Notes: generated by a model from the letters alone, not told the origin. Positions 31,817-60,049 are shown, counted from the first letter of the stretch. The stretch is 64,000 nt of DNA from Paralithodes platypus (GCA_032716605.1 CM064518.1:44106744-44170743); one strand, 5' to 3'. Numbers and translations: made by a program.

Positions 31817-32030
31817 ATAGTCCGTTCATTCTAGGTTGGGCAGAAATCGTAAACTCTAACCTCGGTAACTCAAAAAAGTGCTAGAACAAATGAGCTGTCA
31901 ATTTCCACACCTATTCCCTAGCCAGGTCTTCCTATGTGGTAGAAATATTAGCTCGATTACTCTAGTCCTTATTGAGTTATGAGAGGTTAGGTTGTACGAT
32001 TTCTCCCTAACCTAGAATGAACGGACTATA
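31817..32030 (+). mobile_element. Palindromic MITE family E, complete
   Basis: CATAGTCCGTTCATTCTAGG to CCTAGAATGAACGGACTATA, with the centre AGGTCTTCCTATGTGG. Confidence 0.85.
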
Positions 32031-32133
32031 CCATTAGATATGAGTACATTAGTGGTTTGGCATTCTACTGTATTTTAGCAGTATCAATAATTCGGCTATG
32101 TTTGTGTATTCTAGTCAGGTCCATTAGATTCAC

Positions 32134-32349
32134 TATAGTCCGTTCATTCTAGGTTGGGCAGAAATTGTAACCCCTAACCTCTCATAACTCAAAAAGTACT
32201 ACTAGAGTAATCGAGCTAATATTTCTACCAAATAGGAAGCTTGGCTAGGGAATATGTTTATAAATTGACGGCTCATTTGCTCTAGCCCTTCTTGAGTTAC
32301 AGAGGTTAGAGGTTACGATGTCTGCCCAACCTAGAATGAACGGACTATA
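32134..32349 (+). mobile_element. Palindromic MITE family E, complete
   Basis: CTATAGTCCGTTCATTCTAG to CTAGAATGAACGGACTATAG: the outermost bases are perfectly inverted. Confidence 0.85.
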
Positions 32350-32599
32350 GAAGGAGCTTATTTGTGTAGTTCAAGGGAAGTCTATTAGTTGTAAACAAAT
32401 GTAGTAGTGTCAATAATTCGTTTGCCTGTTATTTATTCTAGTCAGGTCCCGAAAATCACTGAAAGCACAATAACATACCTACCAGGTCAGGTAAAGGTAT
32501 TGATGGATAAGCCTTTACAACGGCACCCATTACATTCACTAGAAGGAGCTTATTTCTATAGTCTAAATGGACTGTATTAGACATTGTCCTTCTAATGAA

Positions 32600-32735
32600 T
32601 GAATATAAACACCATAAGAGGAGGAGCGCTTTATTGACAACGTTTCGCAGATAGTTTTTTCAGGCCTAGGGACCTGAAGAAGCTGTCTGCGAAACGTTGT
32701 CAATTAAGTGCTCCTCCTCATATGGTGTTTATATT
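32600..32735 (+). mobile_element. Palindromic element family G
   Basis: The arms start GAATATAAACACCATAAGAG and end TCATATGGTGTTTATATT. Inside is TTGACAACGTTTCGCAGA and its inverse. A half copy lies at 62,624-62,690 and a looser one near 27,508-27,605. Confidence 0.7.
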
Positions 32736-33086
32736 AATGCTGTCACATTTTCTAAGTTATTTCAACATGTCTTTCTAATGTAATTTGATAGTACTGTATC
32801 AATAATTCATCTACCTTTTTTATTATTATTCTAGGTAGGTCACTCACACCACAGAAGGCATAATAACATATCCATTATAAGATCCACTATTAAGAGGATA
32901 TTTCTAGTGTAACTGGAGTGAATTAGTTACTGTCATTGAAATATTTACAATCATTAATTCATCGACTTTTATCTATTCTAGTCAGGAACCCTCATATCAC
33001 AGAAGTCACAATAACATACCCAAGAACATACTCGCCATAATACCCACTAATCTGAGCTTATTTGTTTAGTCTGACTGGAGTGTACT

Positions 33087-33302
33087 ATTAGTCTATTCGC
33101 TGTCAGTAGGCGAGAAATCATGACCTCTATCCTCTGTAACTCAAAAAGGGCTAGAATAAATAGGCTGTAAATTTCTACATCTATTCCTTGACTGACTCTT
33201 CCCAAATGGTAGAAATATTAGCTCCATTAGTCTAGTCGTTTTTTTTAGTTACATGGGTTAGAGGTCATGATTTTTCGCCTACTTACAGCGAATAGACTAT
33301 AG
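33087..33302 (+). mobile_element. MITE family E, variant termini
   Basis: The core (TGTAACTCAAAAAGGGCTAG and TGGTAGAAATATTAGCTC) is as in family E, but the arms are AGTCTATTCGCTG..GTAGGCGAGAAATCATGACC. The copy at 54.6 kb has the same variant arms. Confidence 0.75.
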
Positions 33303-33550
33303 TAATGTTGTATTGTTTTTTGTTTTTGTTTTTTTACTAGTATCAATAATTCATCGACTTGTATTTTCTTCCCGTCAAGCCCCTCATACCCCAGGAGACA
33401 TACAATATACTCATTATATGATTCACTGGTAGGAGTTAATTTCTATAGTCTAACTATAGTGTGTTCGTTTTCATCATTCTAATTTACTACTATCAATAAT
33501 ACATCGACCTTTGTTTATGCTAATCATGTTTTTTTCATTCCAGTGGTCTT

Positions 33551-33765
33551 GTAAGAACATAAGAAAATGGGAGTCTGCAGAAAGCCGATTGGCCAACACA
33601 AGGCAGATCCGTCTTACACCCAACCCATCTCGTCCATATGTCTATCTAATTTGCACTGCATTTATCTACATTGAACTTCATCTTCCAATTTACTGCCCAT
33701 TCATGTAGTGTGTATACATCTCTTTGGAGAGCCTGAATATCAATATCATCTCCCCTTAATCCTGA
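33551..33765 (-). mobile_element. CR1-type LINE fragment
   Basis: The tail (AACATAAGAAAATGGGAGTC..GCAGATCC) is followed on the minus strand by a RT thumb segment with LQRDVYTLHEWAVNWKM, which matches LHEWSVNWQLKFN of the 14.2-kb element. An internal deletion joins tail and RT. Confidence 0.7.
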
Positions 33766-33768
33766 TAA

Positions 33769-33985
33769 TTAGTGTTGGCGCCAGGTGAGGTGAGTTTTGC
33801 GCCAGGGTTATAGTGAGGGTCCAGCGTGAGAACGGTAGTGGCGACCAGATCCTGTAGTACGAGTGAGTGGCCATCTATTAGTATTGGCGCCAGGTGAAGT
33901 GAGTTTGGCGCCAGGGTTATAGTGAGGATCCAGCGTGAGAACGGTAGTGGCGACCAGGTAGAGATCCTGTAGTAATAGTGGCCAT
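33769..33985. repeat. About 107-bp tandem duplication
   Basis: TTGGCGCCAGGTGA(G/A)GTGAG..CCAGGGTTATAGTGAGG..CCAGCGTGAGAACGGTAGTG occurs twice head to tail. Confidence 0.9.
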
Positions 33986-34439
33986 CTGATAATAGCCAGA
34001 AAACAGAAGACATACGGAACTTGAAAGGGTTAATACTCCAAAGTCTTAACTGGGTATTGTAACATGTGATATTCTACTTTCCATATTATGAGGAAGCTAT
34101 GACGTCGTGGGAAAGGATCTCTGTTACTAAAGGATCTCCAAGGGTAGGGGGCAGGTGGAAGCCATATTGTACCACCTCACCACCCCCAGATATCGACCTC
34201 TCCCACGCCTGCCAGGACACACACACACACACTCACTAACGGTTCCCACGATACACATACATCATTCACCCCTCCCCCCCACCCCACCCCCTCCCCTCAG
34301 CTTGTAAGTTCCCAATACAACCTCCCTAAGCTTTGTCTCTCATCCCTACACCCCCTTCCAGCTAGTAGTGCACTGTACATTCCCTGCATAACCCCCTCCT
34401 GATGTTAACAAGACCTCCCTCAACGTATTGTGGAAATCC

Positions 34440-34800
34440 TGTTTATACTTCCCATCCTCGCCCCTTCCCTCACACCCCTACCCACTCCCTGTCACCCCTA
34501 CCATGCTCTCCCATCCTCACATCTACCCTCACCCCCACCCACTCCCTGTCACCCCTATCCTTCTCTCCCTTCCTCACCCCCTACCCACTCCATGTCACCC
34601 CTACCCTGTTCTACCTTCCTCACACCCCCTACCCACTCCCTGTCACTCCTATCTTTTCATTATCACCCCTACCCTGCTTTCCCCTACCCACTCCCTGTCA
34701 ACCCTACCCTGCTCTCTCACCCTCGCTCCTTCCCTCACCCCCTTCCTTCCCTCTCACACAAATACCCTTTCTCTTACCCCCCCCCCCTCACCCCGTCCCC
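34440..34800 (+). repeat. C-rich degenerate minisatellite
   Basis: Repeated CTACCCACTCCCTGTCACCC with variation. Three overlapping long frames across it are low complexity (P, S, T, L). Confidence 0.8.
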
Positions 34801-34826
34801 CTCCTTCTCACATGGTTAACCGCCCA

Positions 34827-35130
34827 CTTAACACAGCTGTGGTCTGACTGGTCTCGGATCATCACTTAATCAACAGCCACACCAAAACGGTTGTTTTATG
34901 TATATTCTAGCTATATTTAGAGTATTTTGTGCAATTTAAAAAGGATCTGTGGTAGTAAAAATGGTTAAGTGAGGTAGTTCGAAGCCTTTTACTTGGCATA
35001 GGCCCTTTTCAGACAATAAAATCGTCTAATAGTAGCAAGATTAAAGTTAAAAGGACGGCCCAGTACTGAAGGGGTTAACACAGCTGTGGCCTTAGATCAT
35101 CACTTAATCAACAGCCACACCAAAACGTTT
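34827..35130 (+). mobile_element. MITE family A flanked by a 57-bp direct repeat
   Basis: The family A interior and right end (..AGTACTGAAGGGGTTAA at 35,078) lie between two copies of TTAACACAGCTGTGG..ATCATCACTTAATCAACAG..CCACACCAAAACG (34,827-34,890 and 35,075-35,130). The left terminus of the MITE is lost. Confidence 0.65.
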
Positions 35131-35213
35131 TCCGGCGCCCCTTTTCCCACACTTCCGGTCAGCCCACTCCTTACATAAACGTTCGTAAACATTCAGCTAC
35201 ATAGAGTAATGTA

Positions 35214-35466
35214 TTTTTCATTTAGTAGCCGATATACAGGTACCGTATATACAACTTAACACGCAAAACATATAGTTTTTATCTTGTAGCCGATATACAG
35301 TATATACAAATTAATATAGAAAATACATGTATATTTGATCTTGTATCTGATATCAATACAAGTTAACACACAAAATACATATCTTTGATCTAGTAGCCGA
35401 TATATATACAAGTTATTAATTTAGTAGCCGATATCAATACAAGTTAACACACAAAATACATATATC
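35214..35466 (+). repeat. About 55-bp degenerate tandem repeat
   Basis: TAGTAGCCGATATACA..AACTTAACACACAAAATACA recurs four to five times. Confidence 0.8.
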
Positions 35467-35541
35467 CGGTTCATAATCTCCATATTAATGGATCGAAACA
35501 GAGGAGTCCAAAAAGCACCCCATCAGACCACATAGGGTTAA
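35463..35541 (-). mobile_element. Family B-variant MITE end
   Basis: ATTAATGGATCGAAACAGAG to CAGACCACATAGGGTTAA, the variant terminus family. Confidence 0.5.
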
Positions 35542-36090
35542 TCCATATGCCCGCCCTAATAAAGCTATACAAAAAATATATGGCTGTGTCTGTCTGCCAT
35601 GTGTGACTGCTATACAAAAACAAAATATAGCACTCACATGTGGCAGGAAGACACAGGCTTATGGCGGCCAAAGATCCCTCAGACATCATTCTATTACACT
35701 TACAGGAATGAAAGTCATATGTATCTATCTGTCTATTTATTTATTCTATCTATCTATATCTATCTATCTATCTATTTATGATGATAATAAATGTTAATGA
35801 ACTAATTTGCATGCAGTAATACTTCGAAATCCATGCCATTTTTATAAGGTTGTCGCTTCCTCTCTACACTCTTCAGAAAATAGGAAAAGTAGAATACGAG
35901 GTGCTGTTGTAAAGGATTATTCCTCAATACCTTCAACTGACCTGACCGCTACCATTGTCTATATTATGGAAATGATACCCATCTTTCTCATACAACTATG
36001 TGTTAAACAGTTAATGAACTATTTTGCAAGCTATAATACTTTACAATCGGTAATTTTGTGATTTCATCCATTTCTTGTATATAATTACCA

Positions 36091-36096
<6 letters not shown>

Positions 36097-36166
<70 letters not shown>
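36097..36166. repeat. (TA)n(GA)n microsatellite
   Basis: TA units pass directly into GA units. Confidence 0.95.
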
Positions 36167-36167
<1 letters not shown>

Positions 36168-36189
36168 ATCATCAACCAACTGGAGTACG

Positions 36190-36404
36190 GTACGTGGCGC
36201 TAATAAGTCATGTCTTAGCTGCCATTACGTTTGGCTCGCTCTGGACTGTATTAATGTCTGTCAGATGTTGAATAGGGTGGGTAAGTGTAGGAACAGGTTT
36301 GTAAATTTCACTCGATATGAAGAAATGAAGCTTAGATAGTGCTGATACCAATTATTGATCAAAACATACTTGGTGTCGAGATATGGCTTATTAGTGCGAC
36401 TGTA
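36190..36404 (+). mobile_element. MITE family D, complete copy
   Basis: GTACGTGGCGCTAATAAGTC to GCTTATTAGTGCGACTGTAC with the usual interior. Confidence 0.8.
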
Positions 36405-36732
36405 CAAACAAGGTGAAAGGTGGCGCTGGCCTTGTCGCGGGGAACATTGGGGGCTCGATCCTTTCAGGCAGAATTGCCTCAAGTTAAACTCCATGTATCC
36501 TCAATGTAAACACCCCTCACCCCTTGCCTTCAACTGCGTTCGACGGACGCCTGCTTTGTTTTGCTTGTTTGGTTAGCTCATTAATTAGAAATGAAACTAA
36601 TTTATACATAATCCTTGTGGAAATAATTAGCAAATATAAAGTAGGCCTACAAACAGAAATAATAGAGGGCCGCGATTGTACTAAACTCAAATCTGATAAA
36701 AATACTTATGCTTACCATTAAAAATTACGTTT

Positions 36733-37165
36733 TCTTTATCAACTCTGCGTAAGCAGAGTTTGGTATCCCCCCCCGTATAGTGGGTACCACACAAAAAAAA
36801 ATTCTGTCGTTGTCGTCGTCGTCCGTCTGTCTCGGAACTCCTCCTAGACCGTTGGACGGATTTTCACCAAATTTCACACGAACATTTGTTGCGTGAATGC
36901 GAACGTCAGTCAAAAAAGATGTTTTGAATTTATGCAATAGTTATGATTTTAGATCCAAAATATGGTTTTACCAAGCCCCCTACCCCATCCCGGAGGCCCC
37001 CCCCCCCCCCCCCTCCCGGACCCCCCTCCTCCCATACCCCCCTCCCCCAGCAATGATGGCGTTCTTAGTGTGTGAGCCCCGAAGGGGCTCACACACTATG
37101 AACGCATTCGTTCTGTGGGCGAAATCATCTCGCTCTGCATTTGCTAGGTTAAGTTAGTTTAGTTG
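36733..37165 (+). repeat. Unclassified repeat-like segment with strong hairpin
   Basis: It starts AACTCTGCGTAAGCAGAGTT (an inverted repeat), then TTGTCGTCGTCGTCCGTCTG and CCTAGACCGTTGGACGGATT, a sequence of the type seen in dispersed invertebrate repeats. A perfect hairpin GTGTGTGAGCCCC/GGGGCTCACACAC lies at 37,067-37,096. I cannot assign a class. Confidence 0.4.
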
Positions 37166-37169
37166 GCAT

Positions 37170-37925
37170 TAGAAGTGATGGTAGTAATAGTGGGATTGAT
37201 GGTGATAGTAGTGATTATGGTGATAATAGTAGTGATGATGGTTGTAGTTGTATTGATGATGATGACAGTAGTGATGATGATGACAGTAGTAGATATGATG
37301 GTGACAGTAGTAGATATGATGGTGACAGTACTAGTAGTAATGATGATGGTCATAATAGTAGTGATGATGGTGACCAGTAATGATGATAGTTGTAGTGATA
37401 ATAATGACAGTAGTGATGATGGTAGTGATTATGGTGTGAGTATTAGTGATGATGGTGAGTAGTTGTGAGGATGGTGAAAGTTGTAGTGATGATGACAATA
37501 GTTGTGATGATGATGATCATAGTAATGGTGATGATGGCAGTAGTAGTGATGATGGTGATAGTAGGATACATGATGGTAATACTTGTGACAGTAGTAATGA
37601 TGATGGTTATAGTAGTAGTGATGATGTTAACAGTAGTAATGACGATTGTAAGATGGTGGTGATGATAGTAATGATGGTTGATAGTTGTAGTATCAATGAT
37701 TATAGTAGTGATTAAGATGGTAGTGACAATGGTGATAGTAGTAGTGATGATGGTGAGAGTAGTAGTAATGATTGTAATTGTAGTAGTGATGATCAATTGA
37801 TCATAGTAATGGTGATGATGACAGTAGTCGTGATGATTGTGGCAGTTGTAGTGCTGATGGCAGTAGTAGTGATGATGGTGTTTTTGATTGATGATGGTAT
37901 TAGTAGTGATGATGGTAACCCATCG
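37170..37925. repeat. GATGGT/AGTAGT compound microsatellite, about 750 bp
   Basis: Trinucleotide-based GAT, GGT and AGT repeats. Five overlapping open frames of 60-170 codons across it are low complexity and rejected. Confidence 0.95.
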
Positions 37926-37984
37926 CAGAGTTGGGTATGCCGTTTTGATTTTGGGCAAAACGGCACGTCTACTTTCTGATCTTT

Positions 37985-38500
37985 CTACTATCTCTGATTG
38001 AGGCAGAGAAAACCTATAGTTACTCTCAAAAAGCTAGGGCTGTACTCCCAGCAGAGAAGGCGAGACAGGTACTGCGCAATTTATGTGTGGAAAATCCTGG
38101 AGAAGCTGGTTCCAGATCCAACTGGTAATGAACTCCAGGAAAAACAAAATGGTCGGACTGGAAGGAAGTGTGAGAGGAGATCCCTCCCAACACAGGCACC
38201 AGAACGAGTGAGATCCCTCCTCGCGTCCAGCCTAGGCCACAATGGACCAAAAAATTTCAACTCGCTGCCCAAGGAAGTGCGCGACATAGTAGGTTGCCCG
38301 GTAGACAGGTTCAAAGGGTTATTAGACAAGTTTCTAAAGACCCTCCCAGATGAACCACCAGTGTCTGGATACACTGCTAACTGCCGGGCGGCCTCAAACT
38401 CTATACCGGACCAGACGGACCTCCTTCGAAGGGACGGACGCAGCGGTGGCGGACCACGACTGTGAGGACGGGACCTCTAGACGACTTCAAGTAAGATTCA
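37985..38500 (+). pseudogene. Non-LTR retrotransposon ORF2 C terminus
   Basis: The frame reads LGLYSQQRRRDRYCAIYVWK, then GRKCERRSLP, GPKNFNSLPKEVRDI, and VDRFKGLLDKFLKTLPDEP. This order (LYSLQRRRERY..IYVWK..FNSLP..DRFK..LD) is the standard C-terminal region of CR1/L2-type ORF2 proteins. The RT core is absent, so the copy is 5'-truncated. Confidence 0.75.
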
Positions 38501-38519
38501 AGTAAGAATGCTTCCTAAA

Positions 38520-39140
38520 CTAAATTTCTCCATCTGTCTACTCGTCACGTACAATCTTCCACAAGACTATCACTTACTCTTCACTCTTCAGCAACATACA
38601 AACTAACCCTTCATCTTCTCTTAATATTCTCGGTGTCTCTCTTTCTTCTGATCTATCTTGGAAAGACCATATTACCACTATAGCTAAAACAGCTTCCCAG
38701 AAACTGGGTGTGTCCAATTTGCCTCGAAAGACCCCCCATGATTATGGGGGGTCTTTACGCCTATACAGCTCCTTGCTTTGTACAGGGGCACATCAGTGAG
38801 TCCATGTATTGAGTATTGTTCGCATGATGTGGGGAGGATCCTCTCACACCAGCACTTCTAGACTATTAACATAGAAATGAAAGCCTTTCATCTCATTAAC
38901 TCACATCCACTCACAGATTCTCTGCAATCTCTCTCTCTCTCTCTTCGCCGCAATGTTGCATCTCTCTCGTTATTCTACCACTATTACAATAATCAATGTT
39001 CTTCTGCGTAGCCTACAGCACATAACACTTCCAGACTTGCAACACAATTCCTTGATTTTAACCCTGTCACTCTTTCAACTCTGGGGTAGGCACTCGTCAC
39101 AGGCAGTTTTGCCTTTTGTCTCCTTCATCCACATAGAAAA
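38520..39140 (+). pseudogene. Jockey-like LINE ORF2 fragments and tail
   Basis: SSSLNILGVSLSSDLSWKDH (RT thumb region) is followed after a break by KAFHLINSHPLTDSLQSLSL and then by the tail CTTTCAACTCTGGGGTAGGC. The second copy at 45,990-46,450 gives the same parts in better order. Confidence 0.7.
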
Positions 39141-39469
39141 CAAAACAAATTCTCGCCTCTTACCTCCCATACGACTTCTGCCGCAAAAATCAAGAGTGAG
39201 AGGGGTGAAAATTAGTTACTTGAGAAGATCGAGCATCTGGAGTCACATGGAGAGATAGACAAATAAGGAAGTACGAGAGTGATGTGGTGTGGATGTGAAT
39301 CATGATGTGCTGGAGATTGTGAAGAGGAACACCTTGAGTAACAGGCCTGCCGCAGACTACGTACAAAATCAAGCTTGCATCTGCGGTACTGGTGACTGGA
39401 CAAGAAGACCTTCTAGCGGAAAGACGAAGACAATAAAGGCATCAATTTCCTCGACCAACAACTGAACTG

Positions 39470-39545
39470 AACTGAAATGGTGTGCAGGGGGACCTGGGTT
39501 CAAATCCCGGCCCGGGGTAGCTCCTCATAAAGATTTTTCTGAGGA
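39470..39545 (+). mobile_element. tRNA-derived SINE fragment
   Basis: Only the T-arm half (ACCTGGGTTCAAATCCCGG) is recognisable. Confidence 0.35.
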
Positions 39546-39655
39546 GAATTTCCACATCGAACGAAGTTTAGCCCATTCTATGGTAACATGTTACATGTCA
39601 AGGGTAGCTAGAGTACAAATATTTGTGTAAGTAACAAGCAGGTTTCACTCTCGTT

Positions 39656-39830
39656 TCATAGTCTATTCATAGGTAATCATTCTTGACCACTTACCTCTTT
39701 AACTCAAACTTGACAAAAAAGTATACTCACACTAATAAATATCTACTATTTGGGAAGAGTCAGCCAGGGACTAGGTGCAGAAAATTACAGCCCATTTATC
39801 CTTGCCCTTTTTTACTTATTATGCAGCAGT
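39656..39830 (+). mobile_element. MITE family E variant, left arm
   Basis: CATAGTCTATTCATAGGTAA, ACTTGACAAAAAAGTA and GGGAAGAGTCAGCCAGGGAC correspond to the variant family at 33.1 kb; the right arm is missing. Confidence 0.5.
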
Positions 39831-40467
39831 CAAGAAAGGAAAGAGAGGAGCCACCCAAGATATAGCCGCGGCCCATAACATGGGTATATAGTGGCTATCA
39901 CCACATCCAGGACAGAGGAACATAACAACCAGCCCTCACCCAAACGCACGGACCCTTCTTGCCCGTACCAGGCCTCTCCTCGCAGCCGTCACCACCAGAG
40001 CGGCTACCACCGGGTCCCTCACAGCAGCTAACACCACTATGCCCTTCTTACATGGGGCAGCCTCAACGGAGACATCGCCACCAGAATAGACACCACCGCA
40101 GGCGAGTTACCTCAACCAAGACTTCTTGTACCATTGAACGGGGCTCGGCAATTGATTGCGCATTAGGCCGATCAAGGGAATTGGTTTGGGGCCGTTCCCA
40201 AAAAAGCACTCTGCAATACCTCTGACTCAACAGTTGATGCAGCCTTGGTTCAAGGCTGGGCTACATATTGTGTAGCCTACAAGGCCAATCCGGTGAGACA
40301 TCTCCATTAACTGGTAGCATCGATAATTCTGTTTGCCCTCTGTGTGTCAGGCGCAATGTTCAGTTAGCGAATGATATATTACAGTAATGGAATTAACTCC
40401 GGGCCCATTTGTCAATCTTCAGAGACCTTAACTCCAACAGTAAAAGAAACATGCAACATTGCAGGGA

Positions 40468-40585
40468 TATTCTGTGAGAGCTGGGCCTATAATTAGGCCT
40501 TGTAATTGGGGTTGGGTGTGACAGGGATCTGCCTTGTGTGGGTCAATCGGCTTTTTGCAAACTCCCATTTTCTTAAGTTCTAAGT
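40468..40585 (+). mobile_element. CR1-type LINE 3' tail fragment
   Basis: GGGTTGGGTGTGACAGGGAT, CAATCGGCTTTTTGCAAACT, CCCATTTTCTTAAGTTC. Confidence 0.7.
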
Positions 40586-40635
40586 ATACTGTAGTATACA
40601 GGGTATATCGAATTTGAACATAAAGAATTTCATTC

Positions 40636-41780
40636 ATTGGATGGGTGGACTGCGTCTACTTAGACCTTTCCAAAGCATTCGATAAGGTACCACATAAGAG
40701 ATTGTTATCTAAGCTTGAGACGCTAGGATGTGTCAGGGGGAGTTTGCTGAAATGGATGGAGAGCTATTTAACAGATAGGGAAATGAGGACCAACATTAGA
40801 GGAACTTACTCATCGTGGCGGAAAGTTGAGAGTGGTGTGCCGCAGGGATCTGTGTTGGCACCTCTCATGTTCCTTATGTACGTGAATGACCTGCCGATAG
40901 GCATAAACTCTTACATGTCAATGTTTGCAGATGACGTAAAAATTATGAGACAAATAACAAATAAAAGTAGTTGTGAGGAGCTGCAAGGGGATTTAGATAA
41001 AATATACGAATGGAGCACCAAGTGGAAAATGAAATTTAATATAAGTAAATGTCATGTGTTAAATATGGGAAGAAGTGTGAATAGACCAAATTGGGAGTAC
41101 AGGATGGGAGATAATAAAAATAGCAAGGCCGAAAAAGGAAAAGATTTAGGGTTGATTATACAAGATACTTTGTCGCCGGAGAAACATATTAACAAGCTCT
41201 TTAGCGGAATGTATGCAATGGCCGGGAATATGAAAGTTGCTCTGAACTATTTGGATGAGACCATGGTAGCGAAAATTATGAAGAGTATGATTAGACCAAG
41301 ATTGGAGTATGCAGCAGTGGTGTGGTCCCCGCATCTAAAGAAGCATATTCACAAGTTAGAAAGAATCCAGAGAGCAGTCACTAGATTGGTTCCAAGTCTC
41401 AGAGAACTGCCATATGAAGGGAGGCTAGACAAATTAAATCTACCGAGTCTAAAAGAGAGGAGAGAGAGGGGAGACATGATAATGATGTACAAATGTACCC
41501 GGGGGCTGGAGAGGCTGGATAGGGAGGATATATTAATTATGGATACAGGAATAACTAGAGGCCACAGCTACAAAGTAAAAAGACCTACCTGCAAGAACGA
41601 TATCAGGAAGTTTAGCTTCCCCTATAGATGTATTGACAAATGGAATGGGTTGGAGGAGGAGGTGGTGGGGGCAAGGAACATCCATATTTTCAAGAAAAAA
41701 TTGGATAAAAAGTAGACTGAGAGACGGGACAACACGAGCTTAGCTCAACTCCTGTAAACTACAATTAGGTAAAATGTTAC
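40636..41780 (+). mobile_element. CR1-type LINE, 5'-truncated, intact C-terminal ORF2
   Basis: An uninterrupted frame of 356 codons (40,645-41,715; its first codon GTG is simply where the frame enters) encodes the second half of a reverse transcriptase. Motif A is YLDLSKAFDKV, motif B SGVPQGSVLAPLMF, motif C MFADDVK. The thumb and the C-terminal RERGDMIMMYK..RKFSFPYRCIDKWNGL block follow. After the stop there is a short 3' UTR (GACAACACGAGCTTAGCTCA, ACTCCTGTAAACTAC) and an AATTAGGTAAAA-like end. Lack of stops implies a recent insertion. It belongs to a different subfamily from the 14.2-kb element. Its end lies about 100 bp before the HMG-gene start codon. Confidence 0.88.
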
Positions 41781-41880
41781 TGAATCTCTGAATCTGAAAG
41801 CCGAGCTAACTTCTCCTTCACGGCTGTCTGCTGAGTCGCTGTCCAATAACAATAACAATCGGAAAAAGGAGAAGAGGAGA

Positions 41881-58821
<16,941 letters not shown>

Positions 58822-58849
58822 GTAAGAGTGTTCAACAAAGATTCAGTAA

Positions 58850-59030
58850 AGGTGGATTTAGACGACCGCTTAGTCCTGCAACTTTTATATTTTACATATT
58901 CAAACTATTTGCATTGGTTTTGGCAACTAGACTAAAGGTAGATTATTGTATTGGAAAAATTATGATGAAAGTTTATTGGAGAAGCTGCCAGAAGAGAGTT
59001 GTGGGAAAAAGACCTTGTGTAAATCTGCCA
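58850..59030 (+). mobile_element. Weak MITE family C relative
   Basis: TGGTTTTGGCAACTAGACTA, AGAAGCTGCCAGA and a CTTGTGTAAATCTGCC end recall family C, 30 bp after exon 7. Diverged. Confidence 0.35.
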
Positions 59031-59305
59031 TATGCACAATATGCATTCATTAGTTTATTCAAGTGCATTGGGGTTTGTAATTGATGATTAATGTTAAGAA
59101 CGGGGTGTTACTTATTTCTTTAGGTTCAGGAACTAATGTCTAGCGAGGCCGATCCTTAGTGATCTTGGCCCCATTCATTGTTCTTTCCACTCACTAAAAC
59201 ATTACGCTTTCCATAATGCAGTTGGGATGAGTACAGTACATGATTGGATTGATATCCAAAATTCGAAAATGGATATTAATGTGATTGTGTATTGAACCTT
59301 TAACT

Positions 59306-59380
59306 GTGTTGGTGGTGTAATGGTTTAGATGCTTATGTTCTGGGTGTGGTATCCCGAGTTTGAATCTCGGGAGGACAATA
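59306..59380 (+). mobile_element. tRNA-derived SINE head
   Basis: TTGGTGGTGTAATGGTTTAG, TTATGTTCTGGGTGTGG and CCGAGTTTGAATCTCGGGAG. Same family as the one at 50.9 kb. Confidence 0.7.
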
Positions 59381-59465
59381 TGCATATTCATTGGGGTTTG
59401 TAATTAATGATTAATGTTAAGAACGGGATGTTACTTAATACTGTACATACATAGATACGTATACT

Positions 59466-59676
59466 TGACCCCTTCTTTACCTCGATGTAATTTTAACTTT
59501 ATTCTGGCTACTATTAGACAATTTTATTCAGTTTAAAAAGGGCCTCCAGTAATTACCAGGCTTCGAACTATCTCACTTAACCCCCTTTTTACTTCCACAG
59601 ATTTTTTTCTAACTGCGCAGTTGTCTAAATATAACTAGAATAAAATGAAAAATGTCACCGGTACAGAAGAGGTTAA
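59466..59676 (+). mobile_element. MITE family A, first of a tandem pair
   Basis: TTGACCCCTTCTTTACCTCG to GTCACCGGTACAGAAGAGGT followed by TAA. Confidence 0.8.
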
Positions 59677-59886
59677 CCCCTTCTGTACCAGCGACATCTT
59701 TTTATGATTTTCTTAATATATTTAGACTATTTTCAGCAGCCTAAGAAGTATCGGTGGTAGTAAAAAGGGTTTAGGTAGATAGTTCGAAGCCTTTTAATTG
59801 CTGAAGGCCCATTTTAAACTGAATAAAATCATCTAATAGTAGGCAGAATAAAGTTAAGAGGACGTCGTGGTACAGAAGGGGGTTAA
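59673..59886 (+). mobile_element. MITE family A, second of a tandem pair
   Basis: TTAACCCCTTCTGTACCAGC to TCGTGGTACAGAAGGGGGTT followed by AA. It shares its left TTAA with the right end of the previous copy. Confidence 0.85.
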
Positions 59887-59899
59887 AGACCGAGTGGCC

Positions 59900-60005
59900 C
59901 ACCTAAAGGGCTGTTCCGGTCTCATGTACTAATGGCAGCGCTCCAGGCAGCCCTGTTCAGAGCTGCCTTACTTGTCAGTTTTTTTGTATTCAAGATCAGA
60001 CTACT
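59900..60005 (-). mobile_element. RTE-like 3' fragment
   Basis: TGGCAGCGCTCCAGGCAGCC and AGCTGCCTTACTTGTCAGTT match (reverse) the C-terminal coding part at 54.9 kb. Confidence 0.6.
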
Positions 60006-60049
60006 TCACTACACTAAACAAGCAATCCACACTTCTTTCTGCTTCCAAA

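Larger units (their letters stand above)
31260..33530 (+). repeat. Degenerate tandem array of about 160-210-bp units, invaded by MITEs
   Basis: A motif set recurs in the same order at least six times: TATCAATAATTCATCGAC, TTTATTCTAGTCAGG, CACAATAACATAC, TTAGATTCACTA, AGGAGCTTATTT, CTAATTTAGTA-like. Units are separated by transposons (families A', C, E three times, G). The unit holds no open frame. Confidence 0.6.

Noticed and set aside
34402..34869. Three overlapping frames of 129-155 codons, Pro/Ser/Leu rich
   Set aside because: They arise from the C-rich minisatellite, are open in all three frames at once, and have no domain.
37163..37958. Open frames of 60-170 codons on both strands (T/I-, D/S/G- and V/M-rich)
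   Set aside because: All come from the GATGGT/AGTAGT compound microsatellite.
38026..38374. Minus-strand frames of 74-97 codons
   Set aside because: Antisense shadows of the LINE ORF2 C terminus on the plus strand.
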